Source: Sacculina carcini (Eukaryota; Arthropoda; Thecostraca; Sacculinidae). From it: a stretch of DNA of 64,000 nucleotides. Location: the NCBI GenBank assembly GCA_916048095.2, contig OU696592.1:5205427-5269426 (forward strand). The letters run 5' to 3'. Numbering within the stretch: the stretch's first letter is position 1; each line of letters starts with the position of its first letter. The notes beneath the pieces were generated by a model. That model made no database searches, was not told the origin of the DNA, and worked only from the letters and a program-made list of their open reading frames with translations. Of the stretch, positions 24,665 to 36,466 are shown one piece after another. The translations under genes were made by a program, and so were the position numbers.

Positions 24665-25126
24665 TGTGATGAAATGTATTTTAAGGAGAAATAACGAAGG
24701 CACAAACAACAACAATATGGTTTCACAATACACCTGCACGCCCGTGCAGACAAGTCACTCAATACTCCCCCGAAACCCATTTCACATTGAACGCAGTAAC
24801 AACCACACGACACCATCTCATGCACGACACTCCCGTATCATGATCATATCGCTCCGCAATACGCATACACACAAACATACATACACATACATATACACAC
24901 ACACTGCACGCGCCACTTCCTTGACCGAACCAGGCAGCTGCATTTCACATATCGGTGCACCCGTAAAACATTGACGAAGGGGGCGCCACTACTTGAAACC
25001 GCATCGCCCGCACTGCCTAGTGCACCGCCACGTGCAGACTCGCTCAAAACTACAATACTCGCATATACACAAATAATGTACAACGAAAGATACACAAATG
25101 TTAAATATACACAACACAAAACCACA
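24665..25126 (-). mobile_element. LTR of an antisense gypsy element
   Basis: On the minus strand it starts TGTGGTTTTGTG just after a purine tract (AGGAGGGGG, 25,127-25,136) and ends near CATTTCATCACA. It therefore has TG...CA ends and a polypurine tract in the right place for a 3' LTR of about 460 bp. Its partner LTR is lost. Confidence 0.6.
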
Positions 25127-25415
25127 CCCCCTCCTGATCTCAAGATCACTCTGCAACATAGGTGTCCATCCAAATTGGAGGCCGCCGCTCTCTTTCGGAT
25201 CGTCTAGGAAGTTGTTCTGTCGGTGAGTCCACTGTTGACAGTCGAACTTCATCTGAACATTCACCCTCCTCGTCTGGTGGGACTTGCACAGGCCGAATAT
25301 CCAAGATATGGCGCGGAATGCCATTCACCGAAATGTTATTGGGTGAGTGAACATCCGTCACAACGCCCCGAGTCCACTGCGAAGTACATCGTACATCCGC
25401 CGGCTTCACCCATAC
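25127..25415 (-). pseudogene. Ty3/gypsy pol C-terminus (antisense)
   Basis: The minus-strand frame 25,409-25,146 reads WTRGVVTDVHSPNNISVNG then GIPRHILDIRPV and ends PRRSERERRPPIWMDTYV. This is the terminal part of an integrase-type Pol with the RRSxRxRRPP motif shared by other elements in this window. Everything upstream is missing: at about 25,410-25,430 it meets a plus-strand gypsy fragment of another family. Fragment only. Confidence 0.75.
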
Positions 25416-25424
25416 TTCTTCACC

Positions 25425-27175
25425 GATGCGACCAGTTCACCGTTAGACCAGTTTGTATACGCTCGGCACGTAACAATTCAGACGGATCATAAGCCGCTGG
25501 TTGCCATTCGTGAAAAGCCTCTTGTGGAAGCACCGCTTCGCTTACAGAGAATGTTGATGACCTTGCAACGATATCAATTTGAATTAAAATACACACCTGG
25601 ATCGGAAGTTCCTGTGGCTGATGCTCTGAGCCGTGCACCGATGTCGAACACTCTTGAGAGAGCGACGTGGGCGGTGGAAATTAATGAACTCAGTCTGTCT
25701 GATGAGTTAGCGGTAACGGATGCGCGCTTGGGAAAATACAGAGAAGCGACGTTGGCAGATCCAGGCTTACAAAAAGTGCGTGAGTACGTAATAAGTGGGT
25801 GGCCGGAACAACGAAGCAGTGTCGATCAGGTAGCGGCCCCTTACTGGTCAGTGAAACATGAGTTGTCTGTTCAGAACGGTCTGGTTTACAAGTCAAACAG
25901 GCTGGTCATTCCATCGTCAATGAGACTTGAATTGTTAAAGAGGTTTCACAGAAGTCACATTGGAGTGGCCTCAATACTCAGGCTGGCCCGGGATAATGCC
26001 TTTTGGCCCGGAATGACGGCAATGGTGAGGGACAAGATATTACGATGTGAAACATGCATTTCATACCGTCCCCAACAGCCTCCAGAGCCATTAACGCCGC
26101 ACGAGGTGCCAAGTCGGCAGTGGCAAAAAGTTGGCACGGATATATTCGAATTTCGCGGTGCTTATTATCTCGTTTTAGTCGATTACTTCAGTGGATATAT
26201 TGAAGTTGAACGATTGTCGCCTGTAACAACGACGGCTGTGACAAATATTCTCTCCCACCAATTTGCTCGTTATGGTGTGCCGGAAGTACTTGTGTCTGAT
26301 AACGGGCCACAATTTGCCAGTCTTGACTTCAAAGAGTTTGCGTCATTTGTGGATATGTTGCATATAACGTCAAGTCCGAGGTATCCGCAGTCGAATGGTC
26401 GTGCAGAAAACGCTGTCAAGCTAATCAAGGGGATCTTCCGAAAAGCGCACGATACTCGGCAGAATCCCGACGTTCATTAGAGCCGGATCCTCCCAAAGGG
26501 GTTCGGGACAATTTGCTGAATAGCAAAGCCGATAAAAAACATTATTATGATCATCAGGGAGTGCGGTCATTGCCGCCGATTCGTCCAGGGACAGCAGTTC
26601 GGGTAAAACGGCCGGATCAAAACTCGTGGTCACGGGGAGAATGTGTAAGGAAGCTACCCTATAAGTCGTATTTGGTAAAAGTGGGTGGCACACTGTATCG
26701 ACGAAATCGCCGTCATATTTTGATGGCAGGGGAAGATAATCCCGTGCAGTCGACCCGTAGCTACCAGATGATCCAAGGGCTTCCCAGCCCTGAGGTCCTC
26801 CCGTCCAACAGGTCAAACACAACAGTCAATGAGGATCGTGTGTTACCGCGGCGTTCTATGCGTATTCGTCGACCGCCGGCGTATTTGAATGATTATGTGC
26901 CGTGAACGCGTGTTATGCAATGCCATTTCATGTGGTATGTATGTTGTGATTAACTTGGAGGGGGAGGTATAACGTATGTATGTATGTGCGTGTATTTTAT
27001 TTCTTGTTTTATATAGGTTGTGATTGACTTGGAGGGGGAGGTGTCACATATGTATGTAGATATATGTGCGTGTGTGTTATGAACAGTGCGTGACGTCACG
27101 CGTCACGCCACTGTCGTGGGAGTGGCTTGACGGTGCGCACGCGGGGGCTCGGGAGTGTGGCGCAGGACAGTGTGC
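25425..27175 (+). pseudogene. Ty3/gypsy RNase H-integrase remnant with partial 3' LTR
   Basis: From ~25,425 to 26,480: end of RNase H (TDHKPLVAI, GSEVPVADALSRAP), integrase zinc finger (FHRSHIGVASILRLARD, CETCISYRP) and core with D at GTDIFEF, D at LVSDNGPQFAS and E at SNGRAENAVK. A stop at 26,480 coincides with a deletion of the end of the core. The frame 26,513-26,905 then gives the C-terminal domain and PRRSMRIRRPPAYLNDYV. Two polypurine copies (CTTGGAGGGGGAGG at ~26,955 and ~27,030) precede an LTR start TGTCACATATG at 27,044, cut at about 27,175. Gag, protease and RT are absent. Related to the nested element at 58-60.7 kb. Confidence 0.85.
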
Positions 27176-27610
27176 AATACATGGTCGTATGATCAACATG
27201 TTACAGAACCGGACACACATACATCACACACACGTGAGGAGCCACCCACTTGTAGTAGGTGCCGGGTCCCCATCACTGTATCCCACCTCCTACTGCACTG
27301 TAAATATTCCGAACACCCAAGATCCATCCTAATGTCGCAGTTCCCTTCTACTGCTAATCTGGACTTCCTGCTCTACCACCCAAACGCCCTAGAGCCTCTG
27401 TTATCCTTTTTACGCACAACCGCTCTCATCGACCGCATCTGATCATCCAACAACCCTCAAGCCACTACCACCAATATCCATAGCTTCAATACTCATTTCT
27501 CCTCACAAAACGTCTACCCGAACAGCCCGAAGTATACAACTCCAGACTGAATCAATCTGAGCATCTGCACTTGAGCCTGAACTGTGCTACGTGCAGTAAC
27601 CAACAAAAAA
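27176..27610 (+). pseudogene. LINE 3' fragment
   Basis: The frame to 27,442 carries REEPPTCSRCRVPITVSHLL then LHCKYSEHPR, a C-x2-C-x8-H-x4-C motif typical of the C-terminus of Jockey/R1-type LINE polymerases, ending LLSFLRTTALIDRI. Its 3' UTR ends GAGCCTGAACTGTGC, TACGTGCAGTAACCAAC, then an A-rich tail. The same 3' end is seen in the ultra-short insertions at 8.9, 18.98 and 43.07 kb, so it serves as the family reference here. 5'-truncated. Confidence 0.75.
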
Positions 27611-27898
27611 AATATTCAGGTGGGTCTCGTACTTGTACATGCAGTTTATATCAACTGTATTTTTCGGCATTTAATTCCCAATTAAGTTTTATGATACTAT
27701 TGCTTCTTAAACCAGCAGCTCCACTAATTTCGTGTGATATTTTGTTGATTTTCCTACTGAAAATGACATCCACAATATAGGTTAGGTTCTAATCCATTAG
27801 GTTCTAATCTGGTCTCATTATGTTATTGATAATAAACTGGCAACCCAGGTTTGGAGGTTTCATGTTTGGAGACGTCAACTATATTTTCAATGAGAATC
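27611..27898. other. Remnant of the unit intergenic block
   Basis: Resumes GGTGGGTCTCGTACTTGTAC and runs to CAATGAGAATC, as at 8,990-9,290 and 19,185-19,460. No gene. It is cut by a LINE at 27,899. Confidence 0.6.
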
Positions 27899-28120
27899 GA
27901 TTCCCCATATCATATTACATTGTGAAAAATACTTGTCTGCTCGTACTCATCTTACCAATGCATGCCTCGCAAGAAACATTCCCATCACAATAGAAACCAT
28001 ACTAAAGCCCAAACATCCGGAAATCGAAAAAGCACTAGTCATGTTTTTAACAGGGTCTAGACTCACCCGTATATTGTAGGGGAAATGCACGCCAACGTAC
28101 TACCCAGTACATGACTACGA
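27899..28120 (+). pseudogene. LINE C-terminal fragment
   Basis: One open frame reads IPHIILHCEKYLSARTHL and ends LVMFLTGSRLTRIL*, the last zinc-knuckle residues and C-terminus of a LINE polymerase. The family differs from the one at 27.2 kb. It abuts the terminal repeat of an F element. Confidence 0.6.
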
Positions 28121-28125
28121 ACCGG

Positions 28126-28156
28126 TGTGACGGTGTGACGGCCCAAGATGCGACCT
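28126..28156 (+). mobile_element. Terminal stub of F element 1
   Basis: GGTGTGACGGTGTGACGG followed by CCCAAGATGCGAC is the class-alpha end of the F family. It is cut after one iteron by a LINE. Confidence 0.65.
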
Positions 28157-30013
28157 CAGATCAGATCAGATGAAAGGTTGAGGGTTAGCCTTTGCAACGG
28201 CCCCTCTTCGCTCATATTTGTATCACTTAATATCAATATGTTCGTCCTGTTCGTCCGTTCCGTGTTTCTATTCTGTTTTTATTCCATTTTCCCTTTTCTT
28301 CCTCCTTTTCCAAAAACCATACAATCCCTCTTTCACCTTTTCCATTTCTTCCTTGTTTTCAAACATAAACAATGCTCTTCCTATGGCTTCTTCAGCTGTC
28401 TCCCCCTGTCCGCTCAACGCCCCTACCTTTTCCCTCAGATCGGCATATCCCTCACACTTCAACATAAAATGCTCTAAATTTTCATTTTCATTTTCGCACA
28501 TCGGGCATTTGTTTTCTTCTGTCCACACCCTATTGTTTAGTTGCATACAATTTGTTCGAGCCCTAAAAAAAATTTCTGATGCCGGTCTATTATCATACAT
28601 GTAGTCTACCTTTCCTATTTCGTCTCTGTATTTCCTATATATTCCCAAGGTTGACTTTTCCAACATTCCTTCCTTCCATTTCCTCGTATCCCATGCCTTC
28701 ACCATCCTATTCACTTCCGATCTTGTTGCATTTTCTAATGTTTTCCAGGTTATTCCGGTGTCTTCCATAATTTTCCCCACATGTCTACTCCATACGTCTT
28801 CCCTGTCTTCTTTTCCATTCCTCATCAGCTTCTCAACTAGATCATTTCTTCCTCCTTTCAGCGTGCTGTTTATATAGCTGAACTTGTTCCTTGCCATCCT
28901 TGCTTCAAACGATGCTGCGCCTATTTCTCCCCTCAAACCTTCCTGTGCTGTATATCGGCTGCCTCACTGCTGTAAATCACTCTGTACACACTATTTTCTA
29001 TGCTTTGCAGTTTTTGTATTTCATTCCTGTTAAATTCCACTACACTTGTTCCATACAGCAGGGACGGTAATACTATAGCTTTCCAATAAGTCTTGCCTAT
29101 CATTACTTTATTGCAGCTCCTCATAATTACACTGTATGTCAAATTCGCCATCTTCCTCGCCTTTGTCATAATCTGTTCTCTGTACTCCTGAAAACAATCT
29201 TTCTTATTACAAACTGTCACCCCCAAGTATTTGATGCTATTGGTCACCTGTATACCTTCTATTTCTTTCATATCCTCCCTTGTGTTGAAAACGATGAACC
29301 AACTTTTTCCTTTGTTTATTTCCAATCCGAATTCCGCACTTACTTTGATCAGATTCCTAATATTTAAGCTTGCTTGTTCTTTATTTGTTGACATCTGTAA
29401 TCCATCATCTGCGAAAAATAATGTATTAATTTTTACCTCTTTATCCTCGTATCCACAGCCATTGTTTTCGAGTACGCTTAAAATCATGTACGTCACCAGT
29501 TTGAATAATGTTGTTGAGCATGTGCACCCTTGTTTTATGCCGTTCCTCACTTCTACCTCTATATCCTCTCTTTTCCCCGTTCCTATCAATGTTCTGTCAT
29601 TCTCGTATATTCGTTTCACACATTCTATTATTTTACTGTTTATTTTATATTTCATCATTGCCTCTAATAATTTTTCCCTCCTCACACTGTCATATGCCTT
29701 TTTAAAGTCTATTGACGCTACATATAACTCTTTTCGCCTTTGGTATGACTTCCTTATGCAATATTGCAGTACGAATATATTATCTTCTATTCTTTTGCCC
29801 TTTGTGAATCCCGTCTGCTCGTCCTTCTCAGCCTCATTTCTTCTCATGTGGTTATTTATCCTCTCACTAATAATTCGCATGAATATCTTATAAGAAACAT
29901 CTGTTAATGTTATTGGTCTTAAATCTTTCGCTTGCGGCCTGCTTACTTTCGGTACCATAATCGTTTTTGACACTTTCCATTCGTCCGGAATTTCTAAGCA
30001 GCGTCCGGCATTC
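28157..30013 (-). pseudogene. LINE reverse transcriptase to 3' end
   Basis: The minus-strand frame 29,973-28,933 is an RT domain: DLRPITLTDVSYKIFMRI, VASIDFKKAYDSVRREKL (catalytic Asp, motif A), GIKQGCTCSTTLFKLV (motif B), LFFADDGLQM (catalytic ADD), SIKYLGVTV. A single-base shift near 28,957 moves the reading to the frame 28,936-28,268, which holds the C-terminal Cys/His motif CPMCENENENLEHFMLKC. The copy is truncated at the RT N-terminus (reading EIPDEWKVSKT at 30,000). Its 3' tail is a (GATCT/GATCA)n-like run at 28,157. The family is unlike the other LINEs here. It replaced the left part of F element 1. Confidence 0.85.
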
Positions 30014-31985
30014 TATTTATTCTTGCCGTTGATTATTTTTGCTCGCATATGTGGTTATATGCGCTGAACGAAATATATTATTGCTTGATTGGTCTTGTTG
30101 CTTTGTTGGTTAGTACACGAGTTAAACTGTTTTACCTGGTGGTGGGCTTTATGTTGGTCAAAAGGTGACGTGATTGATACGAGTGCCGAGAAAGTATTTC
30201 TGTGCTGGTCGTGACTGCGAAAACCCGTGTGGCGGCCGGACCTGCGGTGTGCCAGCCGGAGCCGTCAGGCTTTGCCCCCGCAAAATTACACGCGAACATA
30301 GCCTTCTCTACTGATGTGTTTAAATGCCTATGGTCAACAATCTATATATGGTCAATATGTGGATAAAGTAGGCTACGCACACTAAAAACTATTGGAGTTC
30401 CTTTAATTTAAAATCACTTCTCTGGGGGATGTGAGAGTATATTTACAAACATCGCTGCCCTCTTCAATAATCAAACATCAGATTCTCCAGTTGGCGTCCA
30501 AGTTCAAACTGCATGGTTAGTATAACAATTGTTCAGCATCAACCAATCTTATTCTACTCAGATTCGTGTTGAACACAATAAGTGTGTGTGTGTATGCTCG
30601 AATTCCGTCCATGAGAAGCAGGTCACAGCGAGCAGCGTGGCAGCTATGAGACCCCGCCTCTGAGCGGATTATACTTTCCATGGTGAAGGGGAACCTGTAG
30701 TCATTGTGGACATGGACATCTGCATTCCACTCTGCTAGCCCCGTGGCAGAACAAGATTTGATTTAGTAAGAAATAGTGATGCTTTGATTGTAAGGCGAGC
30801 TGTGAATCAGTCATGCATTGTCAGAAAACAGTCACTCAAGAGACACTTCGGCAGTCAACAATGAACTAAAAATTGCAGAAGAATCTAAGGATGAACCAAG
30901 CCTGTGGTTCACTACAAATGACTCCTATGTGAATGCGCGTGTACACCTACACACATTTTAAACGTGTGTAGGTAGCTTCGATTGGTACAGTCACCAATCG
31001 AAAAATGGGCCTTGAAGCGTTTTTCCTAAATATGCACATACTCACGCGTAGAAAAACAAACCACCGATCAACAACAACATTTATTTGGTATAGCGCATGT
31101 CAAAAACACACGCGCGTTAAACAGCAAGATAAGCCAAAATATTCAAAGATAAACACAAAACACGAGCAATCACAAGAGTAGCTGACGAAAGGGAACAAGA
31201 CTTAATTGAAATATCACAAATAGCAAGTAGATGAAAAGGTAAGAGCAGGCGTAAGAAATAAGATTGAAGCATAGGAAGTAAGGGTGAGAGAAGTGGAATC
31301 AAATGATAATTCAAATAAGTATCTAAAGAGTGCCGAGCGAAATGAGGAATAGCAAGTGGCTGATAGAACAGTACGAGGAAGCGAGTTATACAGTCGGGGA
31401 GCAAAGAAAGAAAAATACTTCGAAGACCAAGATGATTCGTTCAAGGCTCAACGATTTTATTCGGTTCAATTGCCAAACAAAACTCGTAAAAATAGTAAGA
31501 AATACAGGGCTGACAACATAAGAGATGAAACGGAGGAAAACGAAAACAGATGGAGCATGCAATGAACACATGTGGAAAAGACGTTCAGAACGAAATCCCC
31601 AAGAAACTCATGTTTGGGGCCTACAATACGACTACACCACAAACACAGTAATGCAAGGTTCCTAAAAAGTACACAAATACAAATATCACTTGGATAATAG
31701 CTCAATGTCTGCAGCTATTTTCCTGAACAGATACGATTCCCACAACAAAACACAACAAACAATGGAATTGGTCCTTACAACTTCCACTGCAACGAAAACA
31801 ACACACGAGAATAAGCACTTAAGTAAACAAAGGCCCCAATAAGACTTATTAAATCAATGTGAACTCAGAATATGACAGCAAGAAACTATTCAAACAACAA
31901 ATGCAATTTCATAACAGATAATAACAGACACTACAAGTTTCAGTGAAGGAATAAATATTCCGCGAAGGCATTCAATCCCTTCACC
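30014..31985 (+). mobile_element. F element 1 (long-TIR element, left part lost)
   Basis: Starts inside the F body at CATTCTATTTATTCTTGCCG and runs to the right terminal repeat ending GAAGGCATTCAATCCC. It matches F copies at 31.99, 44.1, 46.7 and 50.1 kb. A LINE sits at 31,073-31,447. Two adjacent conserved stem-loops lie at ~30,947-31,000. Short reading frames (60-80 codons) show no recognisable protein, so the element is non-autonomous. Head-to-head joined to F element 2 near 31,985. Confidence 0.7.
31073..31447 (-). mobile_element. 5'-truncated LINE inside F element 1
   Basis: The minus strand reads LNESSWSSKYFSFFAPRLYN then SLPRTVLSA, the C-terminal RT text of a CR1/Rex-like LINE, with 3' end ATAGCGCATG, AAATAAATG and (TTG)n. 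TCAAC flanks both sides (31,068-31,072 and 31,448-31,452). The same insertion is present in F element 2 at the same site. Confidence 0.75.
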
Positions 31986-33448
31986 GAATATATATTCCTT
32001 CACTGAAACTTGTAGGGTCTGTTATGAAATTGCATTTGTTGTTTGAATAGTCTCTTGCTGTCATATTCTGAGTTCGCATTGGTTTAATACGTCTTATTGG
32101 GTCCTTTATTTACTTAAATGCTCATTCTGGTGTCATATTTTCGTTGCACTGTAAGTTGTTTGGACCAATTCCATGGTTTGTTGTGTTTTGTTGTGGGAAT
32201 GGTTTTGATAGCTGTTTGGTTTGTTAATACCGCAGGTGATTGATTGGTTAAATTGATGAGCGCACGTTTATATTCTGCTGCCTGTTGTTTTCGGCAATCT
32301 TTTAGCTTTCTCTTGTGTGCTTGTTCTGGTGTTGATGTTTCTGTATATTGTGTGTGTATACGTGTTTGCTACATTGGATCCATTCTATATATTCTTGCCG
32401 TTGATTATTTTTGCTCGCATATGTGGTTATATGCGCTGAACGAAATATATTATTGCTTGATTGGTCTTGTTGCTTAGTACACGAGTTAAACTGTTTTACC
32501 TGGTGGTGGGCTTTATGTTGGTCAAACGGTGACGTGATTGATACGAGTGCCGATAAAGTATTTCTGTACTGGTCGTGACTGCGAAAACTTGTATGGCGGC
32601 CGGACCTGCGGTGTGCCAGCCGGAGCCGTGAGGCTTTGCCCCCGCAAAATTACACGCGAACATAGCCTTCTCTACTGATGTGTTTAAATGCGTATGGTCA
32701 ACAATCTATATATGGTCAATATGTGGATAAAGTAGGCTACGCACACTAAAAACTATTGAAGTTCCTTTAATTTAAAATCACTACTCTGGGGGATGTGAGG
32801 GTATATTTACAAACATCGCTGCCCTCTTCAATAATCAAACATCAGATTCTCCACTGGGCGTCCAAGTTCAAACTGTATGGTTAGTATAACACGTGTTCAG
32901 CATCAACCAATCTTATTCTACTCAGATTAGTGTTGAACACAATAAGTGTGTGTGTGTGTGTGTGTGTGTATGCTCGAATTCCGTTCATGAGAAGCAGGTC
33001 ACATCGAGCAGCGTGGCAGCTATGAGACCCCGCCTCTGAGCGGATAATACTTTCCATAGTGAAGGGGGACCTGTAGTCATTGTGGACATGGACATCTGCA
33101 TTCCACTCTGCTAGACCCATGGCAGAACAAGATTTGATTTAGTAAGAAATAGTGATGCTTTGATTGTAAGGCGAGCAGTGAATCAGTCATGCATTGTCAG
33201 AGAACAGTCACTCAAGAGACACTTCGACAGTCAACAATGAACTAAAAATTGCAGAAGAATCTAAGGATGAACCAAGCCTGTGGTTCACTACAAATGACTC
33301 CTATGTGAATGCGCGTGTACACCTACACACATATTGAACGTGTGTAGGTAGCTTCGATTGGTACAGTCACCAATCGAAAAATGGGCCTTGAAGCGTTTTT
33401 CCTAAATATGCACATACTCACGCGTAGAAAAACAAACCACCGATCAAC

Positions 33449-35139
33449 AACAACAACATTTATTTGGTATAGCGCATGTCAAAAACACACGCGCGTTAAA
33501 CAGCAAGATAAGCCAAAATATTCAAAGATAAACACAAAACACGAGCAATCACAAGAGTAGCTGACGAAAGGGAACAAGACTTAATTAAAACATCACAAAT
33601 AGCAAGTAGATGAAAAGGTAAGAGCAGGCGTAAGAAATAAGATTGAAGCATACAACAACAACAACAACAAGCGTGTATTTGATATAGCGCACTAATCAAC
33701 AAAGGCGCGATAAACATGAAATATAGATATACAAGATAATAATTACATCAAAACGGGAGCTCAGAAAGAAGAAAACAAGAGCTAGCAAGGACAAAAATAT
33801 AACAGGGAAGATAAACACCGAATTATTTTGTGCTGAAAAAAAAACAAAAAAAAACAACAACAACAACTACAAAGACATGAACAGACAAATATGAACACTG
33901 GCGCACGTCACATACAAGCACGATTAGCACAAACATAAGATCAGGGGCTGTGAGCGAAATAAAAAACACAGCAGGAAAACCAAAACACAAAGTGCAGTAT
34001 TGTTAGTAAGAGTATATACATGGCGATAATATGGAGATACGAAAATATGGAGATATATATACAAAGGTAGTGTCAGTGCAATCTATAAGGAGGTGTAAGC
34101 GGCGACGGAAGAGAAAGCAGGTACTTATGTAGCGCAGAGGAAAAGGAAGAATATGATTTATGACGAAGGATATGAGGAGGAAGAGAGTTGTATAATCGGG
34201 GGGCAGAAAAATAGAAAGACTTCGCGGACCAATTTGATAAGTGGTCGGCGGGAGGGCAAACAAGAGGTGCGGGACGGCGGCTGAAAGGACGATCAGAGAA
34301 GGTAAGAAGTGAGAGCAAGTACGAGGGAGGAGAAGATGAGTGGAGGAGTTTATATACAATACAACACAGCTTATATTGTATCCTTGAAAGAGCTGGCAGC
34401 CAGCCGAGTTCTCGGATATGAGCGGAGGTGGGTGTCTTAGGAGGAAGGCGAAGAACGAAGCGACAAGAAAGATTGATGATAGATTGAAGAGAGCGAATGG
34501 ACTTCTTAGGAAGATGAAAGAATAAGGAATTACAATAGTCGAGACGAGAAAAAATAAACGAGTTCACTAAGAGGAGAGCAGACGCAATATCAATATGAGA
34601 GCGGATCGGGTAGAATTGGCGCAAGGTGAAACGACAGAGGCGGGTAATTTTTGAAAGATGCTGAGAGAATGTTAGAGAGGGATCAAGAACAACACCCAGA
34701 TTACGAATATGAGATGAAAGAGGCAAGTTGACAGAGCAAGGAGCAATACTGGGAGGGTGAAATAAGAAATATTCAGTTTTTTCAGGATTCAAAAGGAGAT
34801 TTCTTGAGGACGCCCAGGCAGCGATGTGTGATAGAAGTTGAGAAATTAGACCAATTTTTGAGGAGGAAAAGGGGAAGTAAATCTGTATATCGTCTGCATA
34901 TATATGAAACGATATGGGGTAAGACCGGAGTATGGGGCAGAGGGATGAAATATACAGATAGTATACGAAGTAAGGGTGAGAGAAATGGAATCAAATGATA
35001 ATTCAAATAAGTATCTAAGGAGTGCCGAAAGAAATGAGGAATAGGAAGTGGCTGATAGAACAGTACGAGGAAGCGAGTTATACAGTCGGGGAGCGAAGAA
35101 AGAAAAATACTTCGAAGACCAAGATGATTCGTTCAAGGC
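33449..35139 (-). mobile_element. Second copy of the shared LINE, split by another LINE
   Basis: Same LINE and same target (TCAAC at 33,444-33,448 and 35,140-35,144) as at 31,073-31,447. It is interrupted between GATTGAAGCATA (33,652) and GAAGTAAGGGTGAG (~34,963). The right part again reads FSFFAPRLYNSLPRTVLSA on the minus strand. Confidence 0.75.
33653..34962 (-). pseudogene. LINE with RT motif and (TTG)n end
   Basis: On the minus strand an RT C-terminal half opens with the catalytic IYADDIQIYFPF box at about 34,900 and LNPEKTEYFLF. It continues through SHIRNLGVVLDPSLTF, FSRLDYCNSLFFHLP, HIRELGWLPALSRIQYKL and FSAPRLYNSLP to a stop at 34,073. This style fits the L2/CR1 group. The 3' UTR ends in ATAGCGCACT... 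and a (TTG)5 tail at 33,653-33,672. The frame is open from before YADD to the C-terminus, so the copy is little decayed, but it lacks endonuclease and the RT N-terminus. Confidence 0.85.
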
Positions 35140-35491
35140 TCAACGATTTTATTCGGTTCAATTGCCAAACAAAACTCGTAAAAATAGTAAGAAATACAGG
35201 GCTGACAACATAAGAGATGAAACGGAGGAAAACGAAAACAGATGGAGCATGCAATGAACACATGTGGAAAAGACGTTCAGAACGAAATCCCCAAGAAACT
35301 CATGTTTGAGGCCTACAATACGACTACACCACAAACACAGTAATGCAAGGTTCCTAAAAAGTACACAAATACAAATATCACTTAGATAATAGCTCAATGT
35401 CTGCAGCTATTTTCCTGAACAGAGACGATTCCCACAACAAAGCACAACAAACAATGGAATTGGTCCTTACAACTTCCACTGCAACGAAAAT

Positions 35492-36227
35492 AACGCTCTC
35501 TTCAATCTATCATCAATCTTTCTTGTCGCTTCGTTCTTCGCCTTCCTCCTAAGACACCCACCTCCGCTCATATCCGAGAACTCGGCTGGCTGCCAGCTCT
35601 TTCAAGGATACAATATAAGCTGTGTTGTATTGTATATAAACTCCTCCACTCATCTTCTCCTCCCTCGTACTTGCTCTCACTTCTTACCTTCTCTGATCGT
35701 CCTTTCAGCCGCCGTCCCGCACCTCTTGTTTGCCCTCCCGCCGACCACTTATCAAATTGGTCCGCGAAGTCTTTCTATTTTTCTGCCCCCCGATTATACA
35801 ACTCTCTTCCTCCTCATATCCTTCGTCATAAATCATATTCTTCCTTTTCCTCTGCGCTACATAAGTACCTGCTTTCTCTTCCGTCGCCGCTTACACCTCC
35901 TTATAGATTGCACTGACACTACCTTTGTATATATATCTCCATATTTTCGTATCTCCATATTATCGCCATGTATATACTCTTACTAACAATACTGCACTTT
36001 GTGTTTTGGTTTTCCTGCTGTGTTTTTTATTTCGCTCACAGCCCCTGATCTTATGTTTGTGCTAATCGTGCTTGTATGTGACGTGCGCCAGTGTTCATAT
36101 TTGTCTGTTCATGTCTTTGTAGTTGTTGTTGTTGTTGTTGTTGTTTTTTTTGTTTTTTTTTTCAGCACAAAATAATTCGGTGTTTATCTTCCCTGTTATA
36201 TTTTTGTCTTTGCTAGCTCTTGTTTTC
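35492..36227 (+). pseudogene. Inverted copy of the LINE's 3' half
   Basis: Near-identical inverted copy of 33,771-34,494. The C-terminal RT text (LLSLLTFSDRPFSRRPAPLV, FSAPRLYNSLPP, ending PPYRLH) is the same, and a 118-codon alternative frame is identical in both. It starts mid-domain and stops in the 3' UTR without the LINE tail, so it arose by inverted duplication rather than by normal insertion. Differences are mainly lengths of T and GTT runs near 36,125-36,160. Confidence 0.85.
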
Positions 36228-36466
36228 ATTTGTTATATTGTCAGTCATACATTTGTGGATCGTGTGCGGTGCATCACATGCTTGATGCGCTGTTATGTCT
36301 ATAATGAAGACACGTCTGTGAAGAAGACATTGTTGATTATCGAAGCGTTTCCTGAATGTTTGCTGTTTCCTGACAATACATGACTTATTTCCAGCTCGCC
36401 TGAAGCTCATAGTTTCACCATGTCTTACTGAATCATACTTTGTTCAGCCACTGGGATAGCTGAGTG
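36228..36466. repeat. G repeat 1, left part
   Basis: CATGCTTGATGCGCTGTTAT to GGGATAGCTGAGTG matches 42,115-42,320. It continues at 41,256 on the far side of the gypsy insertion. No gene. Confidence 0.75.

Larger units (their letters stand above)
7975..27898. repeat. Tandem array of a ~4.4-kb zinc-finger / membrane-ORF unit
   Basis: The same order of blocks recurs: spacer with CATGATATGACTCCGGAGTC, minus-strand membrane-type ORF, AT-rich intergenic block, zinc-finger exon, 3' block, spacer. Unit 1 runs about 7,980-12,366 (period 4,386 bp to the same string at 12,367). Unit 2 runs 12,367-18,404 and is enlarged by a LINE and a second zinc-finger array. Unit 3 runs 18,405-24,510 and is interrupted by hAT elements and a foldback. 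A truncated unit lies at 24,511-27,898. A detached copy is at 53,547-62,690. The copies are alike in coding and non-coding parts, so amplification was by segmental duplication. Confidence 0.85.
31986..35491 (+). mobile_element. F element 2, interrupted by LINEs
   Basis: The left terminal repeat (CACCGAATATATATTCC, TTCACTGAAACTTGTAGGG) starts at the junction with element 1. The body runs to ~33,448, then the shared LINE (33,449-35,139, itself split by another LINE), then the right arm to 35,491 where an inverted LINE copy cuts it (GCAACGAAAATAA/CGCTC). No protein recognised. Confidence 0.7.
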